A DNA stretch of 64,000 bases from an uncultured Amaricoccus sp. (GCF_937891315.1 NZ_CALAGI010000094.1:4315-68314), one strand, 5' to 3'; shown: positions 54,187 to 63,965, counted from the stretch's first letter. The notes: generated by a model not told the origin, from the letters alone. Made by a program: numbers and translations.

Positions 54187-55062
54187 TCACGAAGGCGGGG
54201 CGACGACGACGGCGTCGCCGAGGGTGGCGGGGATCCACAGGGTGCCGTCCGCGGCGGCGCCGAAGTCGGCGGGGCCGAGGATCGGAATGCCGAGGTCGAG
54301 CGGGGTCGGGTCGGTCCCGTCCGGGCGGAGCAGCAGCAGGCGGCCGGGGGTGGGCGGGCTGAGGGCGATCCAGTCCGACACCAGCAACCGACCGTCGGGC
54401 AGGCGGGCAAGGCCGTCGAGGATGCCGTGCGGGCCGCCCTCGACGCGGCGGGCCGGGCCGCCTTCGGGCAGGGTGTAGAGGTCGCCGCCGGAGAAGTCGG
54501 CGCCGAGGCCCGCGACCAGCGCGGCGCGGGTGGCGGCGTCGTAGACGATGCCGTTGGCGCCGGGGATGGCGTCGGTCAGCAGGGTCCAGCCGCGCGTCGC
54601 CGGGTCGAGCCGGTAGACGGCGCCGCGCAGCGTGTCGGACAGGAGGAGCGCGCCATCGCCGGTGGCGGCGAGGTCGTTCGCGAGGCTGGGCCCGCCGGCG
54701 GGCAGCGACGCCTCGAAGCCGCGGATTCCGGTGGCGATGTCGAAGCCTATGACGCGGTCGATGTCGGCGACATAGAGCCGTCCGCCGGTGATCGCCATGC
54801 CCTTCGGCGCGTCGAGTGTCGTGCCGTCGGCGGGGAAGGCGTGGCGGTCGATCAGGGTGCCGTCGGCGCCGAGGCTGCTGATGAAGCCGTCGCCGTCCTT
54901 GGCGAGCGGGTCCAGCGTGGTGCCGATGTTCGAGACATAGCGCCGATCCCCGTCGATCAGCACGCTTTCCGGCGTGGCGAAGCCGGGGATGACCCGCGGC
55001 GCGGCGGCGGCGAAGCCGGGCAGCAGGGTGAGGCCAAGGGCGAGGGGAAGGAAGCGGTTCAC
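54187..55062 (-). CDS. Exported SMP-30/gluconolactonase-like beta-propeller protein
   Basis: The 291-residue protein has a signal peptide (RFLPLALGLTLLPGFAAAAP) and repeated propeller blades: FATPESVLIDGDRRYVSNIG, DAPKGMAITGGRLYVADIDR, GPSLANDLAATGDGALLLSD, GILDGLARLPDGRLLVSDW. It resembles SMP-30/Gluconolactonase/LRE-like proteins; the reaction is not clear. The GTG at 55062 has GGAG seven bases upstream and begins the signal peptide. Divergent from the AraC-type regulator, which probably controls it. Confidence 0.82.
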   Translation of the reverse strand: MNRFLPLALGLTLLPGFAAAAPRVIPGFATPESVLIDGDRRYVSNIGTTLDPLAKDGDGFISSLGADGTLIDRHAFPADGTTLDAPKGMAITGGRLYVADIDRVIGFDIATGIRGFEASLPAGGPSLANDLAATGDGALLLSDTLRGAVYRLDPATRGWTLLTDAIPGANGIVYDAATRAALVAGLGADFSGGDLYTLPEGGPARRVEGGPHGILDGLARLPDGRLLVSDWIALSPPTPGRLLLLRPDGTDPTPLDLGIPILGPADFGAAADGTLWIPATLGDAVVVAPPS

Positions 55063-55198
55063 TGCGGAGCTCCGTTGCTTGGGAACCCTCGGCGTAGCGC
55101 GGGGCGGCGCCGCGGATGCGCCCGATCCGGTCGGGCATGGACCCGTTCCGGTCAAAGCGCGCTTGGGCGGCGCCGGGCGTCGCGCTATCGTCGCGGCC

Positions 55199-56062
55199 AT
55201 GACAGAGCATCCCGCACAGGCGCCGTTGCTGGCGGCGCGTCTCCTCGCCGGCCTTGGGCGGTTTCGCGCGGCGGAGGCGTCCGGCGTGCTGCCGCAGGGC
55301 CGCGGCCTGTTTTCCTATTGCGCGCTGCGCCGCGAGCGGCTGCTGGCGGTGGATTTGCCGCTGCCGCTGGTCGGCGTCGTCCTGGCCGGCCGCAAGGAGG
55401 TGTGGCGCGGCGACACGGTGGAGGCCTTCGAGGCCGGGACGCTGTTCGTACTGCCGGCGCGGGTGCCGATGGATGTGCTGAACCTGCCGGGCGAGCGGCG
55501 GGGCTCCTATCAGTCGCTGATCGTGGAAGTGCGGCCCGAAGACCTGCCGGATTTGGAGGCGCCCACCGGTTCCGGGGCGGCGGCGCTGAGCGTGCGGCTG
55601 AGCGAGGGACTGGTCGACGCGGTGCTGCGCGCGGCGGCGGATCTGGCGACGGATCCGACCCACGGGCCGGCGCGGACGGCGGTGCGGTCGGCGCGGCTGA
55701 CCGAATTGCTGGCGTTGCTGCACAGCGTGCCGGCGGGGCGGGCCTTGTTCGACCGGTCGGTGGCGGAGCGGGTGGCGCGGCTGGTGCGGGGCGATCTGGC
55801 GCGGGGCTGGTCGGCGGCCGAGGTGGCGCGGGATCTCGGCCTGTCGGAATCGACGATGCGGCGGCGGCTGGCGGCGGAGGGCGCGCGCTTCGCGCTGATC
55901 CTGCGTGGCGAGCGGATGCAGGCGGCGGCGCGGCGCATCGCCGCCGGCGACGGATCGCAGGCCGCGGGGCTGGCCGTCGGCTATGCCTCGCGGGCGCATT
56001 TCGCCCGGCACTACCGCGCGGCGTTCGGGGCCAGCCCCGCGGCCCGGTCCGCGTCGTCCTGA
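55199..56062 (+). CDS. AraC family transcriptional regulator
   Basis: The 287-residue protein has an N-terminal AraC_N-type cupin (LPLVGVVLAGRKEVWRGDTV, FEAGTLFVLPARVPMDVLNL) and a C-terminal pair of helix-turn-helices (WSAAEVARDLGLSESTMRRR, QAAGLAVGYASRAHFARHYR). Divergent from the SMP-30-like gene with 136 bases between, the usual regulator-target layout. Confidence 0.88.
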   Translation: MTEHPAQAPLLAARLLAGLGRFRAAEASGVLPQGRGLFSYCALRRERLLAVDLPLPLVGVVLAGRKEVWRGDTVEAFEAGTLFVLPARVPMDVLNLPGERRGSYQSLIVEVRPEDLPDLEAPTGSGAAALSVRLSEGLVDAVLRAAADLATDPTHGPARTAVRSARLTELLALLHSVPAGRALFDRSVAERVARLVRGDLARGWSAAEVARDLGLSESTMRRRLAAEGARFALILRGERMQAAARRIAAGDGSQAAGLAVGYASRAHFARHYRAAFGASPAARSASS

Positions 56063-56173
56063 CCGCGGGCCCGAGGCTAGCCGCGAGCGCGCGGATCGTA
56101 TCGCGCGCAGTTCCTGCTTCACAGACCCCCAATTGTCTATATAAAGGGTCAAAAGATCAGGGAGCCGCGGCAT

Positions 56174-56797
56174 ATGGGACATGTCATCACTTTCGCCCAA
56201 CAGAAGGGCGGCTCGGGCAAGACCACGGTTCTCGCCCATCTCGCGGCCGCCTGGGTCGAGGCTGGCCGGACCGTCGCCCTGATCGACCTTGATCCCCAGA
56301 AATCCCTTACGCGCTGGGCAAGCATGCGCAAGGATGAGAATCTCGTCCTGATCGAGTCCAAGGATTATCGCGCCACGTCCGACGCCAAGACGGCGAAACG
56401 CGCGCACGACTTCGTGCTGGTCGATTGTCCCGGCGCCGCCTCGACGCTGCTCGAGACCATCATCCGCGAGAGCGACCTGATCGTCGCCCCCTGCCAGCCG
56501 TCGGTGATGGATGTCTGGGCGCTCGGGCCGGTGGTCGAAACCGCGCGCAAGTCCAAGACCCCGCTCCGCATCCTGCTGAACCGCATGCCGCCCCGGCACG
56601 GCTCGCTCGAGGAGGTGCTGGGCGCGCTCGGCGACGCGCGGGCGTCGCTGCTCGCCACCCAACTCGGCAACCGGATCGGCTTCAGCCAGTCGCTGCTGTC
56701 GGGCCGCGCGGCGCAGGAGCAATCACCGCGCTCCACCGCCGCCGCCGAGGTCTATGGCCTGCGCGCCGAACTGGCCGCCCTGCTCAACCGCCTCTGA
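56174..56797 (+). CDS. ParA/MinD family ATPase
   Basis: The 207-residue protein has the deviant Walker A FAQQKGGSGKTTVLAHLAAA, LIDLDPQKSLTRWA and FVLVDCPGAASTLLETIIRE. It is the short orphan ParA type often annotated as a division-plane or cargo-positioning ATPase; there is no parB or partition site adjacent. A GGGAG site lies eight bases before the ATG, within an AT-richer promoter segment. Confidence 0.9.
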   Translation: MGHVITFAQQKGGSGKTTVLAHLAAAWVEAGRTVALIDLDPQKSLTRWASMRKDENLVLIESKDYRATSDAKTAKRAHDFVLVDCPGAASTLLETIIRESDLIVAPCQPSVMDVWALGPVVETARKSKTPLRILLNRMPPRHGSLEEVLGALGDARASLLATQLGNRIGFSQSLLSGRAAQEQSPRSTAAAEVYGLRAELAALLNRL

Positions 56798-56803
56798 CGC
56801 GCC

Positions 56804-56819
56804 GCTTCCCGGAGGAAGC
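56804..56819 (+). terminator. Stem-loop after the ParA-like gene
   Basis: GCTTCC-CGGA-GGAAGC is a perfect six-base stem with a four-base loop, seven bases after the stop codon, and nests in a larger GCGCC/GGGGCGC stem. No T-run follows, so it is only a candidate terminator. Confidence 0.45.
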
Positions 56820-57005
56820 TTCCGGAGGGGGCGCGCGGGTGAAGATCGGTCCGGCCGCCTGTCATCGTGGCGGTCATGCCCGGCCAGACCGCGCGGGGAA
56901 GAGCCAAGCGCGCATGCGTCCCGCCGCGCCGGCGCCGGGACTTGACAGAGGCCATCGCTTCGCTCAGGCAGGGCCGGAATTTCCCGGACCAACAAGGCGC
57001 ACAAG

Positions 57006-57701
57006 ATGAAAAAGGTCTATCCTTCCGCGGCGGCGGCCCTGGAGGGTCTGCTGTTCGACGGCATGACGATCGCGGCCGGCGGCTTCGGCCTCTGCGGCAT
57101 CCCGGAAAACCTGATCGAAGCGATCCGCGACAGCGGGACCAAGGACATCACCGTCGCCTCCAACAACTGCGGCGTCGACGATTTCGGCCTCGGGATCCTG
57201 CTCCGGACCAAGCAGATCCGGAAGATGATCTCGTCCTATGTCGGCGAGAACGCCGAATTCATGCGCCAGTATCTCTCGGGCGAACTGGAACTCGAATTCA
57301 ATCCGCAGGGTACGCTGGCCGAGCGGATGCGCGCCGGCGGCGCCGGCATTCCGGGCTTCTATACCAAGACAGGCGTCGGCACGGTGATCGCCGATGGCAA
57401 GGAGCACAAGGATTTCAACGGCGAGACCTATATCCTCGAGACCGGCCTCGTCATGGATCTCGCCATCGTCAAGGCCTGGAAGGCCGACGACACCGGCAAT
57501 CTCGTCTACCGCAAGACCGCGCGCAACTTCAATCCCAACGCCGCCACCTGCGGCCGAGTCTGCGTCGCCGAGGTCGAGGAGATCGTGCCGCGCGGCAGCC
57601 TCGACCCCGACCTGATCCACACCCCCGGGATCTATGTGCACCGCCTGATCCAGTGCTCCCACGAAAAGCGCATCGAACAGCGCACCATCCGCGCCGCCTG
57701 A
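57006..57701 (+). CDS. scoA: 3-Oxoacid CoA-transferase subunit A
   Basis: With the next gene this forms succinyl-CoA:3-ketoacid CoA-transferase, which activates acetoacetate for ketone body and PHB use. The 231-residue alpha subunit has [60 protein letters not shown] and the [16 protein letters not shown] nucleotide-binding loop. The B gene follows by 11 bases. Confidence 0.94.
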   Translation: MKKVYPSAAAALEGLLFDGMTIAAGGFGLCGIPENLIEAIRDSGTKDITVASNNCGVDDFGLGILLRTKQIRKMISSYVGENAEFMRQYLSGELELEFNPQGTLAERMRAGGAGIPGFYTKTGVGTVIADGKEHKDFNGETYILETGLVMDLAIVKAWKADDTGNLVYRKTARNFNPNAATCGRVCVAEVEEIVPRGSLDPDLIHTPGIYVHRLIQCSHEKRIEQRTIRAA

Positions 57702-57712
57702 GGAGGTTCGCC

Positions 57713-58339
57713 ATGCCCTGGAACCGTGACCAGATGGCCGCCCGCGCGGCGGCCGAGCTCGAAGACGGAATGTATGTCAATCTCGGCATCGGTATCCCGA
57801 CGCTCGTCGCCAATTACATCCCCGACGGCGTCGATGTGACGCTGCAGTCCGAAAACGGCATGCTCGGCATCGGCCCGTTCCCGACCGAGGCCGAGGTCGA
57901 CGCCGATCTCATCAACGCCGGCAAGCAGACGGTGACCGCGCTCGACCGCACCGCCTTCTTCTCCTCGGCCGACAGTTTCGCGATGATCCGCGGCGGCAAG
58001 ATCGCCATGGCGATCCTCGGCGCGATGGAGGTGTCCGAGAAGGGCGATCTCGCCAACTGGATGATCCCGGGCAAGCTGGTGAAGGGCATGGGCGGTGCGA
58101 TGGATCTCGTCGCCGGGGTGCGCCGCGTGGTGGTCATCATGGACCACACCAGCAAGCACGGCGAGAGCAAGCTGCTGAAGGAATGCACGCTGCCGTTGAC
58201 CGGCAAGGCGGTGGTCGATCGGATCATCACCAATCTCGGCGTGTTCGACGTGGTACCGGGCGGCCTGAAGCTCGTGGAACTCGCCGACGGCGTAAGCGAG
58301 ACCGAGGTCCGCGCCAGCACCGAGGCGACGCTGGTCTGA
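57713..58339 (+). CDS. scoB: 3-Oxoacid CoA-transferase subunit B
   Basis: The 208-residue beta subunit carries the catalytic glutamate in [14 protein letters not shown]. Other landmarks are [43 protein letters not shown]-like [20 protein letters not shown] and [20 protein letters not shown]. The ATG at 57713 follows a perfect AGGAGG. A long in-frame extension upstream is antisense-like and out of the A frame. Confidence 0.94.
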   Translation: MPWNRDQMAARAAAELEDGMYVNLGIGIPTLVANYIPDGVDVTLQSENGMLGIGPFPTEAEVDADLINAGKQTVTALDRTAFFSSADSFAMIRGGKIAMAILGAMEVSEKGDLANWMIPGKLVKGMGGAMDLVAGVRRVVVIMDHTSKHGESKLLKECTLPLTGKAVVDRIITNLGVFDVVPGGLKLVELADGVSETEVRASTEATLV

Positions 58340-58432
58340 TCGCGGGGGTCCGATCGCGGATTGATCGGCGTGGCGATCCGACGCGCCGCGCCGCTCTCCA
58401 TTGCCGAGCCCCATTGCTCACGCCCGCGGCGC

Positions 58433-58486
58433 GGGCTGGCGACCTTCAATCATGGTTACGGGCTGGCGACCTTCAACCATGGTTAA
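58433..58486. promoter_or_regulatory. Tandem 27-base repeat with CtrA-type half site
   Basis: Units at 58433-58458 and 58460-58485 match at 25 of 26 positions (GGGCTGGCGACCTTCAA, T or C, CATGGTTA). The second unit ends ATGGTTAA, i.e. TTAACCAT on the minus strand, the CtrA half-site. AACCATGGTT is also palindromic. The element lies 44 bases upstream of the rightward gene at 58531, in an otherwise plain promoter region. Confidence 0.55.
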
Positions 58487-58530
58487 TACCTGATCTGGCG
58501 TCGGCGGTGGCGGTTGGCTAGGTTCCGGGC

Positions 58531-59691
58531 ATGCGCCCGCGCCTGATCCCATTTCGCGCCATCCAGGCGACCGACCACGCGCCGACCCGCGGGGACGCGA
58601 CCGGCGTCCCGGATCTCGCCGACCTGCTCGATCCCGTAGCACTTGAACGGCGGCTCGCCGTCGCGCGGGTCCGGCGTGCCAAGGCGCTCGCCGAACGTCG
58701 CGCCGCGCGCGAGGCGGCTGAGACGGCGCGGATCGCCCGCGCGGCGCCGCCGCCGCTCGTCGCCCAGCCGGGGCAAGGCGCGGAGCCGGCGGGCAGCCTC
58801 GCGGCGCGGCGCGCCTCGTCCGACCGGCCGCGCATGTCGACAGCCCTCCTCGTCGTCACCCTCCTCGTCGTCGCCCTGCTCCTCGCCGGCCTGATCTGGG
58901 GCAAGGCGCTTGGCGAACGGCTGGCCGGTCTTGTCGGCTCGCCCGGGCCCGCGCCGGCCGAGGCCATGGTTCCGCCGTCGCTGGCGCCGCTGGCCTTCGC
59001 CGCCGTGGTGATCGCCCTGCCCGGGGCCGAGCCCGGGACGCCCGCGGCCGCCGCCGCCGCGCTCGTACCTCCGGCCTTCATTCCGGCCGTGGGCGCCACT
59101 CGGCCCGCGCCGCGACCGGCGTCTCTGCCCGCCGTCATCCCGGCCCGGCCCAAGGCGACGCGGACCGCGCGTCAGACGCGGGCGCCCGTGGCCGGTCCGC
59201 GCGACCAGCCGGCCATCATCTCGCCCTTCGCGGCGCTTGCGCGCCTGTTGCGCGACGCCGTCTCCGGCGCGGGGGATCATCATCGCGCCGGCACCGTCGA
59301 TGCCCCCAAGGCGGGCACCAAGGCGGGCGCGAAGAAGACGAGCGCCGCGAAGAAGGTCGCGACCACACGAAAAACGGTCGCGACGGAAAAGGCCGCGGCG
59401 AAGGGGCCGACGAAAAACACCAGTGCGAACACGATCGGACGGAGCCAGGCAAAAGGCGCCACCGCCACGACCAGGAGAACGGCCGCCGGCCACGGCCGGG
59501 CCGCTGCCGGCAAGTCCGGACACGGCTCCTCGGGGGTCACGTCCTGGCAACGCGAAGACCGCGCGTCGCGAAACGCCTCGGGTCGCCCAAACGACAAGTC
59601 TCGGGCCGACAAGGGAAAAAACCGCGGCTCCAACTCCCGCGGCGACGGACGCGGTGGCGGCGATGGAAATGGCGGACGCCGTTCACGCTAG
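58531..59691 (+). CDS. Hypothetical single-pass membrane protein with long basic tail
   Basis: The 386-residue protein has an N-terminal coiled-coil-like region (DPVALERRLAVARVRRAKAL, AERRAAREAAETARIARA), one transmembrane helix (LLVVTLLVVALLLAGLIWGK at about 107-126), an Ala/Pro-rich stretch and a very basic, Lys/Arg/Gly-rich end (KAGAKKTSAAKKVATTRKTV and later GRGGGDGNGGRRSR). No family is recognised. Its layout parallels the protein encoded at 60014-61285. Confidence 0.6.
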   Translation: MRPRLIPFRAIQATDHAPTRGDATGVPDLADLLDPVALERRLAVARVRRAKALAERRAAREAAETARIARAAPPPLVAQPGQGAEPAGSLAARRASSDRPRMSTALLVVTLLVVALLLAGLIWGKALGERLAGLVGSPGPAPAEAMVPPSLAPLAFAAVVIALPGAEPGTPAAAAAALVPPAFIPAVGATRPAPRPASLPAVIPARPKATRTARQTRAPVAGPRDQPAIISPFAALARLLRDAVSGAGDHHRAGTVDAPKAGTKAGAKKTSAAKKVATTRKTVATEKAAAKGPTKNTSANTIGRSQAKGATATTRRTAAGHGRAAAGKSGHGSSGVTSWQREDRASRNASGRPNDKSRADKGKNRGSNSRGDGRGGGDGNGGRRSR

Positions 59692-60013
59692 GGATCCCTC
59701 GTTGCGATCGGCTTCAACCGCGGCGGGAATCGGCCAGCGACAACCGGTACCGCGCTGACCAGCGCCGATCGGCCGATCGCGCCTTGAATCAATACCTTCG
59801 CTTGACGTGTTATACCGCTTCGCCTAGCCTTTTTCTCGAGGACGACGCGAAAGCCGAAAAACGCCGCGAAAGGCGTCGGTGACCGCGGTTCCCATTTCGG
59901 CCGGCCTTCGGGCAGGGTCGCTTGACCGGCCGCGCGGCACAGGCATTCCACGCGGAAGAGATCGGGGTCCTTCGTCTGAAGGACATACCCGGCGTGGCGA
60001 GAGGGGGCGGGCA
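59692..60013. other. Intergenic region with a possible promoter
   Basis: The 322-base gap before the next gene holds TTGACG at 59802-59807 and TAGCCT at 59825-59830, 17 bases apart, a fair sigma-70-type pair. Frames continue open into the downstream gene, but no start with a good ribosome site occurs before 60014. Confidence 0.45.
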
Positions 60014-61285
60014 GTGGCGAAGGATGGGCAGGTGCATCGAGTCCATGGACAAACGGGTGAACGGCCGGAGAACCGGGCCGGTCGGCCAGAGGGCGTCGAC
60101 CTCGCGGCTTTCGAAGAGCGATTGAAGGACGCGCGCGCCCGGCGCGCCGTCGCCCTCGCCAACCAGCGAGCGGCCGAGGCCGCCCGAGCCGGTCTCGCGG
60201 TGAACGCGGTCACGTCGCGCTCCGAGCCGCCGGCATACGATCCCGCGCTGTCCGACGCGCCCCGGGACACGCCCCGGCCGCCGCTGCGCACCGAATCCGC
60301 GACGATGCGGCCGCGCACCGACATTCCGGCGCCCCGCCTCGGCACCACGCACCGACCCGCGCCGTCCTGGCCGGCCCTGGGCACCGGAACGATGGCGCTC
60401 ATCAAGCGCGTCGGACCGCGGGCCGCGCCGCTTGTCGGCGGCTTCTTCGTCGCCGGCCTGCTGATCGGCGCCGCCGTCGCCACCTTCGGCCCCTGGGGCG
60501 AGGCACCCGAAGTCGCCAGCGCGCCGGAAGCCGTGGCGACGAGCGCCCCCCAGACCGTGGCCGAGACGGCGCCCGCCTTCGTCCCCGCCGCGGCCATCCC
60601 GGAGCCGGAAGCGCCGGCCGAGGTCGCGGATGCGCCGGAGGCCGCCACGCCGCCAGTCGCCGCCGCGCTCGTTCCCCCGGCCGCGCCGGAGGCCGTCGTC
60701 GTCGAGGCGGTGGCGCCGGAGCCGATTTCCACCACATTGAGCGGTCGGCCCTATCCGCGCCCGAAGCCGGTGACCGCGCCGGGCGAGGCCGGCCTCGCGG
60801 TGGAGGAGGTGACCTTCGCCAACGGTGCGATATCCGAGGGCGAGAATGCCGACTTCGCCGACGTGGAGATCGCCGCGGAGGCGCCGGAACAGATATCGGA
60901 ACCGGTCGACGAGCCCGAGACCGACCCCGCGCTCGCCGGTGTCCGGGTCTTCGTCCACGCCCCGCCCAGCGTCGGCCGCGCCGGAGCCGAGAGCGTGGTC
61001 GCGACACTCGCCGCCGCCGGCTTCCCCGAGGTGCGACGGGCCGGTGCCCGCGACTCCGTCGCCGGGACGAACGTCCGCTACTTCCACGCCGAGGACGCGG
61101 CGGCGGCGCATCGCATCGCCACGACGCTCGGCGACGGGGCGATCGCCCGCGACTTCACCTCCTTCCGCCCCTCGCCGCGCGGCGGCACGCTGGAGGTCTG
61201 GCTCGCCGGCACCGCCCCGACGCGCCGCGCCGTGGACACGCCGGAGGCGATCCTCAAGATCCTGCAGACCCGCGCCCCGGACTGA
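60014..61285 (+). CDS. Hypothetical membrane protein with LytR_C-like C-terminal domain
   Basis: The 423-residue protein begins with a coiled-coil-like segment (FEERLKDARARRAVALANQR, AAEAARA), then a transmembrane helix (LVGGFFVAGLLIGAAVATFG at about 140-160), a long Ala/Pro/Glu linker (ISTTLSGRPYPRPKPVTAP) and a C-terminal domain resembling the LytR cell-envelope C-terminal fold (VRVFVHAPPSVGRAGAESVV, RYFHAEDAAAAHRIATTLGD). The start is a GTG with GAGGGGG seven bases upstream; no ATG fits. Its N-terminal layout resembles the preceding gene, suggesting divergent paralogues of an envelope protein. Confidence 0.65.
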   Translation: MAKDGQVHRVHGQTGERPENRAGRPEGVDLAAFEERLKDARARRAVALANQRAAEAARAGLAVNAVTSRSEPPAYDPALSDAPRDTPRPPLRTESATMRPRTDIPAPRLGTTHRPAPSWPALGTGTMALIKRVGPRAAPLVGGFFVAGLLIGAAVATFGPWGEAPEVASAPEAVATSAPQTVAETAPAFVPAAAIPEPEAPAEVADAPEAATPPVAAALVPPAAPEAVVVEAVAPEPISTTLSGRPYPRPKPVTAPGEAGLAVEEVTFANGAISEGENADFADVEIAAEAPEQISEPVDEPETDPALAGVRVFVHAPPSVGRAGAESVVATLAAAGFPEVRRAGARDSVAGTNVRYFHAEDAAAAHRIATTLGDGAIARDFTSFRPSPRGGTLEVWLAGTAPTRRAVDTPEAILKILQTRAPD

Positions 61286-61370
61286 CGGCGCCGTTTCCGC
61301 GCCGCCGCCTTGATCCGGGGCCATCCCCGGACCTTGACGGCCTTGCGCAAAGCACCGCATATCGCCGGCC

Positions 61371-63170
61371 ATGACCGACATTTCCCGCATCCGCAACTTC
61401 TCGATCGTCGCCCATATCGACCATGGCAAATCCACGCTGGCCGATCGGCTGATCCAGTCCACCGGCACGGTCAGCGACCGCGAGATGAAGGAGCAGCTGC
61501 TCGATTCGATGGATATCGAGCGCGAGCGCGGCATCACCATCAAGGCGCAAACCGTTCGGATCGACTATGTCGCGAAGGACGGCGCGGCCTATGTGCTGAA
61601 CCTCATCGACACCCCCGGCCATGTCGATTTCGCCTATGAGGTCAGCCGCTCGATGCGCGCCGTCGAAGGCTCGCTGCTGGTCGTCGATGCCTCCCAGGGC
61701 GTCGAGGCCCAGACCCTCGCCAATGTCTACCAGGCGATCGACGCCGGCCACGAGATCGTCCCCGTCCTCAACAAGATCGACCTGCCCGCCGCCGAGCCCG
61801 ACCGCGTCAAGGAACAGATCGAGGACGTGATCGGCATCGACGCATCGGACGCCATCCAGATCTCGGCCAAGACCGGCCTTGGCATCCCGCAAGTGCTGGA
61901 GGCCATCGTCACCCGCCTGCCCGCGCCGCGCGGCGACGCCGAGGCGCCGCTGAAGGCGATGCTGGTCGACAGCTGGTACGACGCCTATCTCGGCGTCGTC
62001 GTGCTGGTGCGCATCATCGACGGCCGCCTCGCCAAGGGCGACCGGGTGCGCATGATGTCGACCAACGCGCTCTATCCCGTCGACCGGATCGGCGTCTTCC
62101 GTCCGGGAATGCAGCCGGTGGACGAACTCGGCCCCGGCGAGATCGGCTTTCTCACCGCCTCGATCAAGCAGGTGCGCGACACCCGCGTCGGCGACACCAT
62201 CACCCACGAGCGCAAGGGCACGACCGAGCCCCTGCCCGGCTTCAAGCCCTCGATCCCGGTGGTGTTCTGCGGCCTGTTCCCGGTCGATGCCTCCGACTTC
62301 GAGGCTTTGCGCGACGCGATCGAGAAGCTGCAGCTCAACGACGCCAGCTTCTCCTCCGAGATGGAAACCTCCGCCGCCCTTGGCTTCGGCTTTCGCTGCG
62401 GCTTTCTCGGCCTGCTGCATCTCGAAGTGATCCGCGACCGGCTGGAGCGCGAATACGACCTCGACCTGATCACCACCGCGCCCTCGGTCGTCTACCGCGT
62501 CTATCGGACCGACGGCACGATGATCGAGCTGCACAACCCCGCCGACATGCCCGACCCGGTGCGCATCGACCATATCGAGGAACCCCGGATCAAGGCGACC
62601 ATCCTCGTGCCGGACGAATATCTCGGCGACGTGCTGAAGCTCTGCCAGGACCGCCGCGGCGTGCAGCTCGACCTGACCTATGCCGGCTCCCGCGCCATGG
62701 TGGTCTATGACCTGCCGCTGAACGAGGTAGTCTTCGACTTCTACGACCGGTTGAAATCGGTAACCAAGGGCTATGCCAGCTTCGACTACGCCGTCACCGG
62801 CTACCAGGAAGACGATCTGGTGAAGATGCAGATCCTCGTCAATGACGAGCCGGTCGACGCCCTCTCGACCATGGTCCACCGCGCAAGGGCCGACGCCCGC
62901 GGCCGCTCGATGGTGGAGAAGCTGAAGGAGTTGATCCCCCAGCACATGTTCAAGATCCCGATCCAGGCCGCGATCGGCGGCCGCATCATCGCCCGCGAGA
63001 CGCTAAGCGCGCTGCGCAAGGACGTGACGGCGAAGTGCTACGGCGGCGACGCGACCCGCAAGCGCAAGCTCCTCGACAAGCAGAAAGCCGGCAAGAAGAA
63101 GATGCGCCAGTTCGGGAAGGTGGACATCCCGCAGGAGGCGTTCATCTCGGCGCTGAAGATGGATGGGTGA
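61371..63170 (+). CDS. lepA: Elongation factor 4 (LepA)
   Basis: The back-translocase GTPase LepA. The 599-residue protein has G1 [16 protein letters not shown], the switch with [17 protein letters not shown]3 [19 protein letters not shown]4 LNKIDL and G5 SAKTG, then the EF-G-like domains III and V and the LepA-specific tail ([33 protein letters not shown]). Normal length. Its stop overlaps the start of a GIY-YIG gene (GTGA). Confidence 0.97.
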   Translation: MTDISRIRNFSIVAHIDHGKSTLADRLIQSTGTVSDREMKEQLLDSMDIERERGITIKAQTVRIDYVAKDGAAYVLNLIDTPGHVDFAYEVSRSMRAVEGSLLVVDASQGVEAQTLANVYQAIDAGHEIVPVLNKIDLPAAEPDRVKEQIEDVIGIDASDAIQISAKTGLGIPQVLEAIVTRLPAPRGDAEAPLKAMLVDSWYDAYLGVVVLVRIIDGRLAKGDRVRMMSTNALYPVDRIGVFRPGMQPVDELGPGEIGFLTASIKQVRDTRVGDTITHERKGTTEPLPGFKPSIPVVFCGLFPVDASDFEALRDAIEKLQLNDASFSSEMETSAALGFGFRCGFLGLLHLEVIRDRLEREYDLDLITTAPSVVYRVYRTDGTMIELHNPADMPDPVRIDHIEEPRIKATILVPDEYLGDVLKLCQDRRGVQLDLTYAGSRAMVVYDLPLNEVVFDFYDRLKSVTKGYASFDYAVTGYQEDDLVKMQILVNDEPVDALSTMVHRARADARGRSMVEKLKELIPQHMFKIPIQAAIGGRIIARETLSALRKDVTAKCYGGDATRKRKLLDKQKAGKKKMRQFGKVDIPQEAFISALKMDG

Positions 63171-63595
63171 ACGATTCAGAAAGCCGAGCAGTGACAGTAT
63201 CTGAATTGGTGGGTTCAGGTTTCCGTAGGTTGGGCTGCTGGCAACCCAGTTCCCTCTACCAAGGGATCGAGCTGGACTTCACGAGCGCGCGCGAGCCCGG
63301 TGTGTACGCCTACGTGATTGACAACACCGTACACTATATAGGGTCAGCACAGCGAGGCCTCCACAATCGTTTTCGTCAGTACGCGACCACGAAGACCATG
63401 CGTACAGCCGCGCGCATTCGGGAAGAAATCCTGACCTGTATTGCGCTCGGGAAGACAGTTGAGGTTTATACGCTCGTTCCGCCTACCCATACTTGGAACG
63501 GGTTGCCCGTCGACCTGATCGCGGGGCTAGAGGAAGGACTGATCCGAACATTGCGCCCAGCCTGGAACAGACGGAGCAACCGACGTTCCGCGTGA
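63167..63595 (+). CDS. GIY-YIG nuclease-domain protein
   Basis: The 142-residue protein has the GIY-YIG core: [32 protein letters not shown] and the metal-site Glu region [20 protein letters not shown]. The GTG at 63167 overlaps the lepA stop (GTGA) and codes an 18-residue N-terminal extension. Base composition is visibly less GC-rich than lepA, suggesting recent acquisition. Cellular role unknown. Confidence 0.75.
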   Translation: MNDSESRAVTVSELVGSGFRRLGCWQPSSLYQGIELDFTSAREPGVYAYVIDNTVHYIGSAQRGLHNRFRQYATTKTMRTAARIREEILTCIALGKTVEVYTLVPPTHTWNGLPVDLIAGLEEGLIRTLRPAWNRRSNRRSA

Positions 63596-63625
63596 TCACG
63601 GCCGGCCCAAACCAGCAAGCAAGTA

Positions 63626-63647
63626 GGGTGGATGCTAGCACCCACCC
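63626..63647. repeat. Palindromic REP-like element
   Basis: GGGTGG...TGCTAGCA...CCACCC is a near-perfect 22-base palindrome of the type GTAGGGTGG...CCACCC that recurs in bacterial genomes as a small hairpin repeat. Confidence 0.5.
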
Positions 63648-63898
63648 TCGCTCCGCCGCGACGTCGCCGCATGCTGGCTGCCGCGCGTGCAGCACCCGGA
63701 CGAACCGATCACCCCGCCGTCCAGCGCCAGATAGTATACCACATGCGCCCCGCACGACCCCGACCGCGGCCCCGAACGGAAGGCGTCGCGGCGGCGGCCG
63801 ATGCCGGACTCTGCCACGATGCGCTCGAAGGCGGCGATCAACCGCGCGTGGTAGGCGAGCCATTGCTCCCGCCCCCACCTCCCGACCGACCGCCTCAA
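63635..63898 (-). pseudogene. Degenerate ParE/RelE-type toxin fragment
   Basis: Residues RWGREQWLAYHARLIAAFER, then IVAESGIGRRRDAF and CGAHVVYYLALDGGVI match the middle of ParE-family toxins. The end is split: RFVRVLHARQ continues in another frame, and HAATSRR returns in the first. A CAGC duplication near 63673-63680 and a one-base loss near 63700 could explain this. The N-terminal quarter and start codon are missing, replaced by a palindrome. No antitoxin gene is seen. Nearness to adapter sequence means assembly error is possible. Confidence 0.5.
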
Positions 63899-63899
63899 A

Positions 63900-63917
63900 G
63901 GCGGACCGAGGTCCGCC
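63900..63917. repeat. Palindromic REP-like element (GGCGGACC/GGTCCGCC)
   Basis: GGCGGACC-GA-GGTCCGCC has perfect eight-base arms, the typical form of a common alphaproteobacterial hairpin repeat. It caps the truncated ParE-like frame. Confidence 0.5.
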
Positions 63918-63965
63918 CTACGCGCTGCATCTGCGCGGTCAGGTGGATATTGGGCACTGGCAGAT

